64,000 nt of DNA from an uncultured Clostridia bacterium (GTDB taxonomy: Bacteria > Bacillota > Clostridia > Oscillospirales > Acutalibacteraceae): positions 121,410-185,409 of the forward strand of contig CANQGM010000002.1 in NCBI GenBank assembly GCA_947623205.1. Reading direction: 5' to 3'. The stretch's first letter is position 1, and each line of letters begins with the position of its first letter. The translations under genes and the position numbers were made by a program. The notes beneath the pieces are model-generated. The model had not been told where the DNA came from. It saw nothing but the letters and a program-made list of their open reading frames with translations, and did not search any database. Shown piece after piece: positions 33,663 through 43,304 of this stretch.

Positions 33663-34337
33663 ATGGAGACTTATAAAAAAGAATTTATTGAATTTATGGT
33701 TGACTGTCAGGTGCTCAAATTCGGTGATTTTATAACAAAAAGCGGAAGAAAAACTCCTTTTTTTATAAATACGGGATTTTACAGAACCGGAGCGCAGCTA
33801 AGGAGGCTGGGTCAGTATTATGCGTCTGCAATAGCAGAAAAATTCGGCCTCGATTTTGACGTTCTTTTCGGACCCGCTTACAAGGGGATCCCGCTGTCTG
33901 TCGCCGCATCAATAGCAATCAACGAAAAGTACGGAAAAGACATACGTTACTGCTCAAACCGCAAAGAGGTAAAGGATCATGGCGACAAGGGGATTCTTCT
34001 TGGAAGTCCTATAACAGACAAAGACCGCATTGTAATTATTGAGGATGTTACAACCGCAGGCACTTCAATTGAAGAAACATTGCCTATAATAAAAGCGCAG
34101 GGAGACGTATGTCCAATTGGTTTGGTCGTATCGGTTGACCGTATGGAGAGAGGCAAAGGCGAAAAGAGCGCGCTTTCGGAAATTGAAGAGAAGTACGGAC
34201 TGAAAACAACTGCGATAGTTACAATGGCAGAGGTAGTTGAACATCTTTACAACAAAGAGTACAACGGAAAAGTAATAATTGACGACAATATAAAATCGGC
34301 AATTGATTCTTATTATGAGCAATACGGAGTAAAATAG
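33663..34337 (+). CDS. pyrE: Orotate phosphoribosyltransferase
   Basis: Converts orotate and PRPP to OMP in pyrimidine synthesis. 224 residues. The PRPP-binding motif VIIEDVTTAGTSIEE is near residues 121-135 and the substrate segment FGDFITKSGRKTPFFINTG near 20-40 matches the longer clostridial form of the enzyme. GGGAG precedes the ATG. It stands apart from other pyrimidine genes, ahead of radC and uvrB, with which it may be co-transcribed. Confidence 0.95.
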   Translation: METYKKEFIEFMVDCQVLKFGDFITKSGRKTPFFINTGFYRTGAQLRRLGQYYASAIAEKFGLDFDVLFGPAYKGIPLSVAASIAINEKYGKDIRYCSNRKEVKDHGDKGILLGSPITDKDRIVIIEDVTTAGTSIEETLPIIKAQGDVCPIGLVVSVDRMERGKGEKSALSEIEEKYGLKTTAIVTMAEVVEHLYNKEYNGKVIIDDNIKSAIDSYYEQYGVK

Positions 34338-34371
34338 CAGGAATTGATCTTTGTAAAAAGAGGGTTATTTA

Positions 34372-35079
34372 ATGGCTTCATCAACAGGAAATGAACATTC
34401 GGGACACCGGCAGCGTATGAGAAAAAAGTTCATAGAAAACGGCTTTGATGTTTTTGAACCACATGAAGCACTTGAAATGTGTCTTTTCTATGCGATCCCG
34501 AGAAAAGATACAAATCCTCTTGCGCACAAGCTGCTTGACAGATATATTACAATAGGCGGAGTTTGCGACGCTCCTATTGATGAGCTTATGAATGAATTCG
34601 GTTTGTCGGAGTCGGCAGCCGCATATATTAAAATGCTGCCGGAAATCGCAAGGCTGTATAAAGAATCAAAAATGTCGGATGATAACATTATCAATTATGA
34701 GAACTTGGGAGAGATGTTCCAAACAAAATTTATAGGAAGAACAAGCGAGGCAGTTGCGCTTTTGCTTGGAGACGCAAAGGGCAAAATGATTTATTTTAAT
34801 ATAATTTCAAAAGGCTCTATCAATTCTTCCGATATGCCGGTACGAAAAATAGTTGACCTTGCACTGCGCCACAATGCAAAAACCGCTTTTATTGCGCACA
34901 ATCATCCCAGCGGAACCGCTCTTCCGTCACACAGTGACCTTGTTACCACAAAAACAGTGCGTGAAACTCTTTTTGGCGTTGGAGTTGAGCTTGTAGACCA
35001 TTTTATAGTAACTGACGATGACTATGTGTCTTTAAGAGAAAGCGGAATGGCAGGCAACATTTTCTTTTATGATGAATAA
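34372..35079 (+). CDS. radC: RadC family protein (JAB/MPN domain)
   Basis: 235 residues. The N-terminal helix-hairpin-helix region (HRQRMRKKFIENGFDVFEPHEALEM) is followed by a JAMM metalloprotease-fold domain with HNHPSGTALPSHSD (about 181-194), the zinc-binding signature. Named for DNA repair, but that role is disputed and the real substrate is unknown. AGAGGG lies before the ATG. It is encoded between pyrE and uvrB in the same direction. Confidence 0.92.
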   Translation: MASSTGNEHSGHRQRMRKKFIENGFDVFEPHEALEMCLFYAIPRKDTNPLAHKLLDRYITIGGVCDAPIDELMNEFGLSESAAAYIKMLPEIARLYKESKMSDDNIINYENLGEMFQTKFIGRTSEAVALLLGDAKGKMIYFNIISKGSINSSDMPVRKIVDLALRHNAKTAFIAHNHPSGTALPSHSDLVTTKTVRETLFGVGVELVDHFIVTDDDYVSLRESGMAGNIFFYDE

Positions 35080-35153
35080 ACAGCAGTATGTTCGGCGTTC
35101 TGTTTTTGTCTGAATCAAAGGTCGAAAAACAAATATAAATTTAGTGATGTGTT

Positions 35154-37112
35154 ATGGAATTTAAAATTCATTCAAAATACAAGCCCACAGGGGATCAGCC
35201 TCAGACTATTGAAAGGCTTACAGAAAGCATTAACTCAGGCAACAGGGAACAGACGTTATTGGGTGTTACAGGGTCTGGCAAAACCTTTACAATGGCTAAT
35301 GTAATTGAACGTGTACAGCGCCCTACTCTTGTGCTTGCGCACAACAAAACTCTTGCGGCGCAGCTTTGCAGCGAGTTTAAGGAGTTTTTTCCCGAAAACG
35401 CGGTGGAATATTTTGTAAGCTATTATGATTACTATCAGCCCGAGGCATATGTTGCACAGACTGACACATATATTGAGAAGGACAGCGCAATTAATGATGA
35501 AATAGACAAGCTTCGTCACAGCGCGACCCTTGCACTGTCGGAACGCCGCGATGTAATTATTGTGGCGTCCGTTTCCTGCATATACAGCTTAGGCGACCCT
35601 ATTGATTACCGCAATATGGTCATTTCTCTGCGACCGGGAATGGAGAAAACACGGGATGAACTTGTTAAAAAACTTGTTGAACTGCAATACGAACGCAATG
35701 ACGTCAATTTTATTCGCAATAAATTCAGAGTAAGGGGAGATGTAGTTGAGATTTTCCCTGCGGCTTCAAACGACTCAATTATACGGGTTGAATTTTTCGG
35801 AGATGAAATTGACAGGATCTCGGAGATAAATCCACTTACAGGCGAACTTAAAGCATTATTAAAGCACGCTGCGATTTATCCGGCCTCTCACTATATTGTG
35901 TCAAAAGAAAAAATGCAGGTCGCAATTGAGCAAATTGAAAAAGAGCTTCAGGAACGTCTTGAATTTTTCAGAGAAAACGGCAAATTGCTTGAAGCACAGC
36001 GAATTGAACAGCGAACTCACTACGATATTGAAATGCTTCAGGAGATCGGATTTTGTACCGGAATTGAAAACTATTCAAGAATTTTATCGGGCAGGGTGCC
36101 GGGTTCGTCACCGTTTACGCTGCTTGATTATTTTCCTAAGGATTTTCTTCTGTTTGTTGACGAATCACACGTTACGCTTCCTCAGGTCAGGGGAATGTAT
36201 GCGGGCGACCATGCAAGAAAGAAAAGCCTTGTTGATTACGGTTTCAGACTTCCCTCGGCATATGATAACCGCCCTCTGAATTTTGATGAATTTTACGACC
36301 GAATTAATCAGGTCGTATTTGTCAGCGCAACACCGGGCGACCTTGAACTTTCAAAAAGCAAGGTGGTTGCGGAGCAGATTATAAGACCTACGGGACTTCT
36401 TGACCCTGAAATTTCCGTTCGCCCCACCGAAGGTCAGCTTGACGACCTTGTGTCCGAAATTAATATAAGGGCGGCTAAAAAGCAGCGCACATTGGTCACG
36501 ACTCTTACAAAAAAGATGGCGGAGGATTTAACTGCCTATCTTGAAACAATGGGCATAAGAGTGCGTTATATGCATCACGATATAGATACAGTTGAGCGAA
36601 TGGAAATAGTGCGGGACTTACGTCTTGGTGAGTTTGACGTGCTTGTGGGAATTAACCTTCTCAGAGAAGGTCTTGACATACCCGAGGTTTCTCTGGTTGT
36701 AGTGCTTGACGCTGACAAAGAGGGATTTTTGCGAAGCACCCGCTCACTTATTCAAATTACCGGACGTGCGGCACGCAACAGCGAGGGTATGGTAATTATG
36801 TACGCCGACAGCGTAACCGAATCAATGCGCACGGCAATAACCGAAACTGAACGCCGCCGTGAAATTCAAAGAAAATACAACAAGGAACACGGCATAACGC
36901 CAAAGACCATAGTTAAAAAAGTCAGCGATGTGCTTGAAATTTCAACTCACACCGACAGTGAGTTTAAAAATACAAAAAAGCTTTCAAAAGCACAGAGACA
37001 GCAGTTGATAGAAAGCCTTACAAAAGAGATGAAAGCTGCCGCCAGACTGCTTGAATTTGAACACGCTGCCTATTTGCGAGATAAAATTAAAAAACTGCGC
37101 GGCGAAAAATAA
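35154..37112 (+). CDS. uvrB: Excinuclease ABC subunit B
   Basis: Damage-verification helicase of nucleotide excision repair, acting with UvrA and UvrC, which are not in the window. 652 residues. Walker [11 protein letters not shown] (about 38-47), the beta-hairpin [20 protein letters not shown] used for strand clamping, motif II VDESH, motif [11 protein letters not shown], and a C-terminal UVR domain ([20 protein letters not shown]) that binds UvrC. The ribosome site is weak (GTGATG). Unlike dinB there is no LexA-like box upstream. Confidence 0.97.
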   Translation: MEFKIHSKYKPTGDQPQTIERLTESINSGNREQTLLGVTGSGKTFTMANVIERVQRPTLVLAHNKTLAAQLCSEFKEFFPENAVEYFVSYYDYYQPEAYVAQTDTYIEKDSAINDEIDKLRHSATLALSERRDVIIVASVSCIYSLGDPIDYRNMVISLRPGMEKTRDELVKKLVELQYERNDVNFIRNKFRVRGDVVEIFPAASNDSIIRVEFFGDEIDRISEINPLTGELKALLKHAAIYPASHYIVSKEKMQVAIEQIEKELQERLEFFRENGKLLEAQRIEQRTHYDIEMLQEIGFCTGIENYSRILSGRVPGSSPFTLLDYFPKDFLLFVDESHVTLPQVRGMYAGDHARKKSLVDYGFRLPSAYDNRPLNFDEFYDRINQVVFVSATPGDLELSKSKVVAEQIIRPTGLLDPEISVRPTEGQLDDLVSEINIRAAKKQRTLVTTLTKKMAEDLTAYLETMGIRVRYMHHDIDTVERMEIVRDLRLGEFDVLVGINLLREGLDIPEVSLVVVLDADKEGFLRSTRSLIQITGRAARNSEGMVIMYADSVTESMRTAITETERRREIQRKYNKEHGITPKTIVKKVSDVLEISTHTDSEFKNTKKLSKAQRQQLIESLTKEMKAAARLLEFEHAAYLRDKIKKLRGEK

Positions 37113-37127
37113 TAAAGGAAGATGTAA

Positions 37128-39113
37128 ATGCCAAGAAAGAAAATTAACGAATATGACAATACCAGCATAACAACTCTTAAAGGCGCCGACCGGGTCCGCA
37201 AAAGACCCGCGGTAATATTCGGTTCTGACGGAATTGAAGGATGTCAGCATTCGGTATTTGAAATTCTTTCAAACTCCATTGACGAAGCGAGAGAGGGTTA
37301 CGGCAAAAAGATTTCGGTGACGCGTTTTTCTGACGGTTCAATTGAAGTTGAAGATTTTGGCAGAGGGATCCCGGTCGATTACAATGAAAATGAAAAAATG
37401 TTCAACTGGGAGCTTGTTTTCTGCGAGATGTACGCAGGCGGAAAATACAATAATAATGAGGGAGAAAGCTATGAATTTTCTCTTGGTATGAACGGACTCG
37501 GACTTTGCTCTACGCAGTACAGTTCAGAGTATATGGACGTTGACATACGCAGGGACGGCTTTCGTTACACTCTGCATTTTGAAAAAGGCAAAAATATAGG
37601 CGGACTTAAAAAAGAACCTTACAGTAAAAATGATACCGGAACAAAAATACATTGGAAACCCGACCTTGAGGTTTTTACCGACATAGATGTTCAGCCTGAA
37701 TATTTTCTTGATATTATGAAACGTCAGGCAATTGTAAACGCAGGCGTTGAGTTTAAATTCAAAAATCAAAACGGAAAATCATTTGATATCACAACATACA
37801 ATTATGCAAACGGAATCGTTGACCATGTTGCGGAGGTAATAGGTGAAAACGGGCTTACGGCGGTTCAGCACTGGACTGCTGAAAGCAGAACCCGAGACCG
37901 TGAAGACAAACCCGAGTACAAATGTAAAATGGACATTGCCGTTGCATTTTCAAATAAAGTCAGCTTAACAGAGTATTATCATAATTCAAGCTGGCTTGAA
38001 CACGGCGGCGCTCCCGACAAGGCGGTTCGCAACGCTTTTGTATATCAAATAGACAATTACTTAAAACAGAACAACAAATATAATAAAACCGAGAGTAAAA
38101 TAAAATATGAAGATGTTGAAGACAGTCTTGTGTGTGTTATTTCGTCGTTTTCAAGCGTTTCATCATATGAAAATCAAACTAAAAAGGCTGTTACAAATAA
38201 AGGTATTCAGGATTCAATGACTGCGTTTCTGCGCAAAAGTCTTGAAGTTTATTTTATTGAAAATCCGCTTGAGGCAGAAAAAATTGCAGAACAGGTGCTT
38301 ATTAATAAGCGCAGCCGTGAAAATGCCGAAAAGACACGCCTCAACATAAAAAAGAAGCTTTCGGGCAGTCTCGATATAACAAACAGGGTCGCAAAGTTTG
38401 TGGACTGCAGAAGTAAAGACGTTTTAAAACGCGAATTGTTCATAGTAGAGGGCGATTCTGCTCTCGGCGCGTGTAAACAGGCAAGAAACCCGGATTTTCA
38501 GGCTATTATGCCAATCAGGGGCAAAATACTTAACTGTTTGAAAGCCGATTACGATAAAATATTCAAAAGCGAAATAATAACAGACCTTCTCAAGGTTCTC
38601 GGCTGCGGAGTTGAGGTAAAGTCAAAGGCAAACAAAAATCTCTCGGTCTTTGATATGGATGCGCTGCGCTGGAACAAGGTTATTCTTTGTACAGACGCCG
38701 ATGTAGACGGATTTCAAATCAGAACTCTGCTGCTTACAATGCTTTACAGACTTACGCCTACATTGATTGAAGCGGGAAAAGTGTTCATTGCTGAATCTCC
38801 GCTATATGAAATTACATCAAAAAACGATGTTTACTTTGCATATGATGAGGCCGAAAAGGACAAATTTATAAGTCAAATAGGAAACGAAAAGTTTACTGTT
38901 CAGCGAAGCAAGGGTCTTGGCGAAAACGAACCCGATATGATGAATCTCACAACAATGAATCCCGACACCCGACGTCTTATTAAAGTAATGCCGGACGACG
39001 CGGCACAAACGGCTAATATATTTGATATTCTGCTGGGAGATAATTTGCAGGGAAGAAAAGATTATATTGTTGAACACGGTAACGAGTACATTGATAACCT
39101 TGATGTAAGCTGA
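37128..39113 (+). CDS. parE: Type IIA DNA topoisomerase subunit B, ParE-like
   Basis: ATPase/TOPRIM subunit of a second type IIA topoisomerase. 661 residues. The GHKL ATP site has ILSNSIDEA (canonical N.xxDE), DFGRGIPV and GMNGLGL; TOPRIM has EGDSALGACKQ, DADVDG and PIRGKILN. Several canonical positions are altered (VRKRPAVIFGS for IRKRPGMYIGS; EGDSALG for EGDSAGG), so this is a divergent lineage. It is 16 bases ahead of the A-subunit gene, whose product lacks a GyrA box, so the pair is topoisomerase IV-like. AAGGAAG precedes the ATG. Confidence 0.85.
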   Translation: MPRKKINEYDNTSITTLKGADRVRKRPAVIFGSDGIEGCQHSVFEILSNSIDEAREGYGKKISVTRFSDGSIEVEDFGRGIPVDYNENEKMFNWELVFCEMYAGGKYNNNEGESYEFSLGMNGLGLCSTQYSSEYMDVDIRRDGFRYTLHFEKGKNIGGLKKEPYSKNDTGTKIHWKPDLEVFTDIDVQPEYFLDIMKRQAIVNAGVEFKFKNQNGKSFDITTYNYANGIVDHVAEVIGENGLTAVQHWTAESRTRDREDKPEYKCKMDIAVAFSNKVSLTEYYHNSSWLEHGGAPDKAVRNAFVYQIDNYLKQNNKYNKTESKIKYEDVEDSLVCVISSFSSVSSYENQTKKAVTNKGIQDSMTAFLRKSLEVYFIENPLEAEKIAEQVLINKRSRENAEKTRLNIKKKLSGSLDITNRVAKFVDCRSKDVLKRELFIVEGDSALGACKQARNPDFQAIMPIRGKILNCLKADYDKIFKSEIITDLLKVLGCGVEVKSKANKNLSVFDMDALRWNKVILCTDADVDGFQIRTLLLTMLYRLTPTLIEAGKVFIAESPLYEITSKNDVYFAYDEAEKDKFISQIGNEKFTVQRSKGLGENEPDMMNLTTMNPDTRRLIKVMPDDAAQTANIFDILLGDNLQGRKDYIVEHGNEYIDNLDVS

Positions 39114-39129
39114 TTGGAGAGGAAGAGTA

Positions 39130-41370
39130 ATGGCTTCAAAAAAGAAAAGCACAAATAAAACCGCCGTACCTAAAACTCACGGTGTGATAAACGGTGCCGG
39201 CGAAGTGGTTGAACAGCCGATAGTTTCCACCATTCGTGAAAACTATATGCCGTATGCTATGAGCGTAATTATGTCAAGAGCAATTCCTGAGATCGACGGT
39301 TTTAAACCGTCGCACAGGAAGCTTCTTTATACAATGTACAAAATGGGGCTTTTGACAGGCGGCAGAACAAAATCGGCAAATATCGTGGGAGCAACAATGA
39401 AGTTAAATCCTCACGGTGACTCGGCTATTTATGACACTATGGTGCGTTTGTCAAGGGGATATGAGGCGCTTTTGCACCCATATGTTGACTCAAAGGGCAA
39501 CTTCGGTAAGTTTTACAGCCGCGATATGGCGTGGGCGGCATCAAGATATACAGAGGCAAAGCTTGACCCGATTTGTAACGAGATTTTCCGTGACATTGAC
39601 AAGGATACGGTTGATTTTGTTGATAACTATGATAATACAATGAAGGAACCTTCGCTTCTTCCAACGGCGTTTCCTTCGGTTTTAGTAAATGCAAACACGG
39701 GTATTGCCGTTGGAATGGCGTCAAATATATGCTCATTTAATTTAAAAGAAATTTGTGAAACTACCGCAGCTTTAATACGCGACCCTGACCATGACATACT
39801 TTCAACTTTGCCTGCTCCGGATTTTATCGGCGGCTGTCAGATTATTTATGACGAAAAGGCAATTAAGCAGGTTTACGGTACCGGCAGAGGAAGTATAAAA
39901 CTTCGGGCTAAGTATGAGTACGACAAGTCGGAAAACTGCATTGACATTCTGTCAATTCCAAGCACTACAACGTGCGAGATAATTATTGAAAAGGTAATTG
40001 ACCTTGTAAAACAGGGAAAAATCAAAGAAATTTCTGATATACGCGATGAAACGGGTATAGACGGACTGAAAATTACAATAGATTTAAAACGCGGCGCGGA
40101 CCCCGAAAAACTTATGGCCAAGCTGTACCGTTTTACAACACTTGAGGATTCATACGCTTGTAATTTTAATGTACTTATTGCAGGAATACCGAAAGTTTTG
40201 GGCGTAAAAGAACTGCTTGAAGAATGGATAGCTTTCAGAATTGAGTGCGTAAGACGCAGAACATATTATGATAAAAATAAAAAGTCCGACAGGCTTCACC
40301 TTTTAAAAGGACTTGAAAAAATTCTTCTTGATATAGATAAGGCAGTTAAAATAGTCCGTGAAACAGATGAAGAGGTCGAAGTAGTTCCAAACCTTATGAT
40401 CGGCTTTGGAATCGACAAAATACAGGCCGAGTATGTTGCCGAAATAAAACTACGCCACCTGAACAGAGAGTATATTCTTAAAAGGACTAAAGACATAGAA
40501 GACCTTGAAAAAGAAATTGCAGAGCTTGACGAAATATTAAAAAGCAAGTCAAGAATCAAGACGATTATAGTAAAAGAATTAAAAGAAATATCTGAAAAAT
40601 ACGGTAAACCCCGCAAAAGTATAATAATTTACGGCTACATTGCTAAATATGAAGATGATACAGAGGAAATTCCCGATTACCCGGTTACGCTTTTCTTTAC
40701 AAAGGAAGGATATTTCAAAAAAATTACTCCTCAGTCGCTAAGAATGAGCGGAGCACACAAGCTGAAGGACGGCGACGAAATAATTCAGGAGGTTGAGTTT
40801 TCAAACAATTGCGACTTGCTTTTCTTTACTGACAAATGCAGGGTTTATAAAGCAAAGGCCTCTGATTTTGCAGATACAAAAACAAGTGTTCTCGGCGATT
40901 ATGTTCCCGCAAAGCTGTCAATGGATGAGGGTGAAAACGCCATTAAAATGATAGCTACAAAAGATTACAAGGGTATTATTTTGTTTGCTTTTGAAAACGG
41001 AAAGGTTGCAAAAATACCACTTGATTTATATATGACAAAAACCAACCGAAAAAAACTTACCGGAGCATATTCCGATAAATCACCTGTTGCAGGAATTTTA
41101 TTCCTACATGAAGATAAAGAATTTTTACTTAAATCATCTTCCGGCAGAATGCTTCTTACTCACTCCGGCGCGCTCACACTTAAATCAACGCGTTCCACGC
41201 AGGGAGTTGCGGTAATGAAACTTAAAAAAGGTCACAGATTATTTGAAATAAGCGAGTACACCGAAGGTACGTTTGCAAAACCGCAGCGTTACAGAACCCG
41301 TACTTTGCCTGCATTAGGCGCATTGCCGTCAAATGAAGATGCCGCGGATAAGCAGCTTTCGTTAATTTAA
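39130..41370 (+). CDS. parC: Type IIA DNA topoisomerase subunit A, ParC-like
   Basis: DNA cleavage subunit. 746 residues. The catalytic Tyr lies in AASRYTEAKL, and the quinolone-determining region reads PHGDSAIYDT, retaining the Ser and Asp of drug-sensitive enzymes. The coiled-coil gate segment is near 420-480. The C-terminal domain ends with LKSTRSTQGVAVMKLKKG and has no GyrA box (QRRGGKG-like), arguing for decatenation rather than supercoiling. Operon partner of the B-subunit gene. GGAGAGG upstream of the ATG. Confidence 0.87.
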   Translation: MASKKKSTNKTAVPKTHGVINGAGEVVEQPIVSTIRENYMPYAMSVIMSRAIPEIDGFKPSHRKLLYTMYKMGLLTGGRTKSANIVGATMKLNPHGDSAIYDTMVRLSRGYEALLHPYVDSKGNFGKFYSRDMAWAASRYTEAKLDPICNEIFRDIDKDTVDFVDNYDNTMKEPSLLPTAFPSVLVNANTGIAVGMASNICSFNLKEICETTAALIRDPDHDILSTLPAPDFIGGCQIIYDEKAIKQVYGTGRGSIKLRAKYEYDKSENCIDILSIPSTTTCEIIIEKVIDLVKQGKIKEISDIRDETGIDGLKITIDLKRGADPEKLMAKLYRFTTLEDSYACNFNVLIAGIPKVLGVKELLEEWIAFRIECVRRRTYYDKNKKSDRLHLLKGLEKILLDIDKAVKIVRETDEEVEVVPNLMIGFGIDKIQAEYVAEIKLRHLNREYILKRTKDIEDLEKEIAELDEILKSKSRIKTIIVKELKEISEKYGKPRKSIIIYGYIAKYEDDTEEIPDYPVTLFFTKEGYFKKITPQSLRMSGAHKLKDGDEIIQEVEFSNNCDLLFFTDKCRVYKAKASDFADTKTSVLGDYVPAKLSMDEGENAIKMIATKDYKGIILFAFENGKVAKIPLDLYMTKTNRKKLTGAYSDKSPVAGILFLHEDKEFLLKSSSGRMLLTHSGALTLKSTRSTQGVAVMKLKKGHRLFEISEYTEGTFAKPQRYRTRTLPALGALPSNEDAADKQLSLI

Positions 41371-41402
41371 AATTAAAAATTTAAAAATATTTGCAAAATT
41401 AC

Positions 41403-41431
41403 TTGAAAAATATAGATTCGTATGTTAATAT
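41403..41431 (+). promoter_or_regulatory. Sigma-A promoter for secG
   Basis: -35 TTGAAA (41403-41408), 17-base spacer, -10 TAATAT (41426-41431). Confidence 0.65.
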
Positions 41432-41487
41432 AAATTAGTTATCAGAATATTTGATTAAATTATCTGTTTTATGAAAGGATGATATAA

Positions 41488-41739
41488 ATGAGTGTTTGGG
41501 GAATTATTCTCGGAATAATACTTTGCGTTATATCAATTGCAATTATAGTTGTTATTATTCTTCAGCAGGGCAATCAGCAGGGTCTCGGTGTGGTAACCGG
41601 TGCGGCTGATTCATATTTCTCAAAAAATAAAGCGCGTTCCATCGACGCTTTTCTTTCTCGCTGGACAAAGGCTTTTGCGGCAATTTTTGTAATTTTTGTA
41701 CTTGCTCTTAACGTGCTTGCGCATTTTGACATTCTGTAA
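41488..41739 (+). CDS. secG: Preprotein translocase subunit SecG
   Basis: Small membrane subunit of the SecYEG channel. 83 residues with two membrane helices (about 4-26 and 60-80) joined by the conserved cytosolic loop QQGNQQGLGVVTGAADSYF. Gene size and motif are typical. AAAGGATG lies before the ATG. A hairpin terminator follows, before the BofA-family gene. Confidence 0.95.
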   Translation: MSVWGIILGIILCVISIAIIVVIILQQGNQQGLGVVTGAADSYFSKNKARSIDAFLSRWTKAFAAIFVIFVLALNVLAHFDIL

Positions 41740-41769
41740 AGAATATTTGTACAAATATAAGCATAATTA

Positions 41770-41802
41770 TAGACCGTCAGATGTTTCTGACGGTCTATTT
41801 TA
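41770..41802 (+). terminator. Terminator after secG
   Basis: Perfect 12-bp stem TAGACCGTCAGA (41770-41781) with TCTGACGGTCTA (41786-41797), loop TGTT, then TTTT. Confidence 0.85.
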
Positions 41803-41819
41803 ATTTGGAGTTGTTGAAA

Positions 41820-42080
41820 ATGCCTTGGTGGGGAATATGTCTTATAATTTTTTCTGTAATTATTATTTTTGCAATTATTCATTATATCGGCAAAAATAAA
41901 CATCCGTTCAGACGTGCGTGCATATCAATTGCGTGCGGAGGACTGACTTTATTAGCCGTAAATTTAAGCGGGGCATTCACGGGGGTTTATCTGCCGGTTA
42001 GCTTGTTGTCGATTTTAGTTTCTCTTATCGGCGGCATACCGGGCGTTACACTTATGCTCGGACTCAATTTGTTTTTTTAA
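41820..42080 (+). CDS. Pro-sigma-K processing inhibitor BofA family protein
   Basis: 86 residues from ATG 41820 (GGAG nine bases upstream; the track start is inside the terminator). Two to three hydrophobic segments, with the C-terminal block LPVSLLSILVSLIGGIPGVTLMLGLNLFF that defines the BofA family. In Bacillus, BofA holds the SpoIVFB protease inactive until the SpoIVB signal arrives. SpoIVB is encoded 15 kb away in this window, so the checkpoint parts are present; no SpoIVFB gene is here. Confidence 0.82.
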   Translation: MPWWGICLIIFSVIIIFAIIHYIGKNKHPFRRACISIACGGLTLLAVNLSGAFTGVYLPVSLLSILVSLIGGIPGVTLMLGLNLFF

Positions 42081-42112
42081 AAATATTATACTGTCCGATT
42101 TTCGGATAAGCC

Positions 42113-42715
42113 TCAAAGAATACTGTACAGCTCTTCAAGCGCTTCGCCTACATTGTCTTTGTCTTTGGTAAGCAATGCAAGCATAACTTTATAAATAATT
42201 GACGGACTTTCATAAAAGTTATTTTTTATCATAATTGCCTGTTCCACACTCGGGGCATAGAGCGTAAAGCTGAAAAGCTCATAATTACCGCCCGATATTT
42301 TGCATATAACATTATATCCGTTTTCAATTTTTTCGATTTCTGCGGAATTTTCACGTTCAATCTTTTTTTGACTGAGAAGTTTGGTCGCACAGGCGTACGC
42401 TTTTTCTTTTACGGTATATGCAAGGGTTGTATTAAGCTGACGAGCTATCATTTTTCCGTTTTCAGTAAGGATATATGTTTTTTCTTTTTCGTTACTGCCT
42501 GATTCCTGTAAGTTATTATTATTTATAAGATCATCAAAAGCCGCACTCGTTTCAAAATAATTTGCAAGTCCCTGTTTTTGAACAGCCTGAATAACTAAAT
42601 TCTTGCTTAAACCCTCATTAACCGAATTAAAAAGATAGCAAATCAATATTTTAATTTCGTTTTTACTTCGTATTCCGCCGGGAACAATACCCTCATCAAA
42701 TGTGTCAAAAGCCAT
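42113..42715 (-). CDS. DUF4364 family protein
   Basis: 200 residues, function unknown. The N-terminal region (NEIKILICYLFNSVNEGLSKNLVIQAVQKQGLANYFETSAAFDDLINNNNL) reads like a winged-helix DNA-binding domain followed by YILTENGKMIARQL, the typical wing; the C-terminal half is a separate alpha/beta domain. DUF4364 proteins are annotated as possible transcription regulators. GGGTGA precedes the ATG. Transcribed divergently from the NfeD/SPFH pair, which could be its target; this is inference. Confidence 0.82.
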   Translation of the reverse strand: MAFDTFDEGIVPGGIRSKNEIKILICYLFNSVNEGLSKNLVIQAVQKQGLANYFETSAAFDDLINNNNLQESGSNEKEKTYILTENGKMIARQLNTTLAYTVKEKAYACATKLLSQKKIERENSAEIEKIENGYNVICKISGGNYELFSFTLYAPSVEQAIMIKNNFYESPSIIYKVMLALLTKDKDNVGEALEELYSIL

Positions 42716-42745
42716 TTAATCACCCGTTTATCAATATTCTTATAA

Positions 42746-42774
42746 ATTATAGCACATAATAAATTAAATGTGTA
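42746..42774 (-). promoter_or_regulatory. Promoter for DUF4364 gene
   Basis: On the minus strand: -35 TACACA (42769-42774), 17-base spacer, extended -10 TGCTATAAT with TATAAT at 42746-42751. Confidence 0.65.
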
Positions 42775-42793
42775 TATCATTTTATAAAATAAA

Positions 42794-42822
42794 TTGACTA
42801 TTAAATTCGGTTATGATAAAAT
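42794..42822 (+). promoter_or_regulatory. Promoter for NfeD-SPFH operon
   Basis: -35 TTGACT (42794-42799), 17-base spacer, -10 TAAAAT (42817-42822), which lies inside a 20-bp palindrome. Confidence 0.7.
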
Positions 42823-42830
42823 TATCATAA
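42811..42830. promoter_or_regulatory. Perfect 20-bp palindrome over the NfeD promoter -10
   Basis: TTATGATAA-AA-TTATCATAA, 9-bp arms around a 2-base centre. It covers the -10 and the bases up to the transcription start; a candidate operator. Confidence 0.6.
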
Positions 42831-42845
42831 AGGAGGGGTTTAATA

Positions 42846-43286
42846 ATGGAACAATATATGCCTTTTATTTGGATAGGTTTTGCAGTGTTAATGGCCGTAT
42901 GCGAAGCATTTACAACTCAGCTTGTCTCAATATGGTTTGTGCTTGGAGCTGTATTTGCGGCTGTAACAACCATTTTTACACCGTCAATTCCCATTCAGTC
43001 GGCTGTATTTCTGTTTGTCTCGCTGATAACACTCATTGTAACAAGACCTCTTGTAAAAAAATTCAAGAAAAAGCACGGTAACGTAAGCACTAATGCGGAC
43101 AGGCTGATAGGCAAAACCGGAATTTTACTCTCAGACCTTAATGATAATGAAGCAATAGGTCAAGTAAAAGTGGGAAGTGAAATTTGGAGCGCAAAATCTG
43201 AAAATACACCTTTAAGCAAAAGCACAAAAGTAATGATACTCTCAATTGAGGGCGTAAAACTTATTGTAAAGCCAATTGATCAATAA
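42846..43286 (+). CDS. NfeD family protein (short form)
   Basis: Membrane partner of the SPFH protein encoded next. 146 residues: N-terminal hydrophobic region with two to three helices (about 5-65) and a C-terminal OB-fold domain (about 85-145, DRLIGKTGILLSDLNDNEAIGQVKVG). This is the short form without the ClpP-like protease domain. AGGAGGGG gives a strong ribosome site. 18 bases separate it from the SPFH gene. Such pairs organise membrane microdomains. Confidence 0.9.
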   Translation: MEQYMPFIWIGFAVLMAVCEAFTTQLVSIWFVLGAVFAAVTTIFTPSIPIQSAVFLFVSLITLIVTRPLVKKFKKKHGNVSTNADRLIGKTGILLSDLNDNEAIGQVKVGSEIWSAKSENTPLSKSTKVMILSIEGVKLIVKPIDQ

Positions 43287-43304
43287 TTTTGGAGGGAATT
43301 AAAA

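Noticed and set aside
35080-35153. LexA box upstream of uvrB
   Set aside because: No GAAC-N4-GTTC-like sequence is present, unlike the dinB promoter.
42811-42830. Fur or PerR box at the NfeD promoter
   Set aside because: Arms resemble the Fur core but the 7-1-7 spacing is not met, so the regulator is left unnamed.
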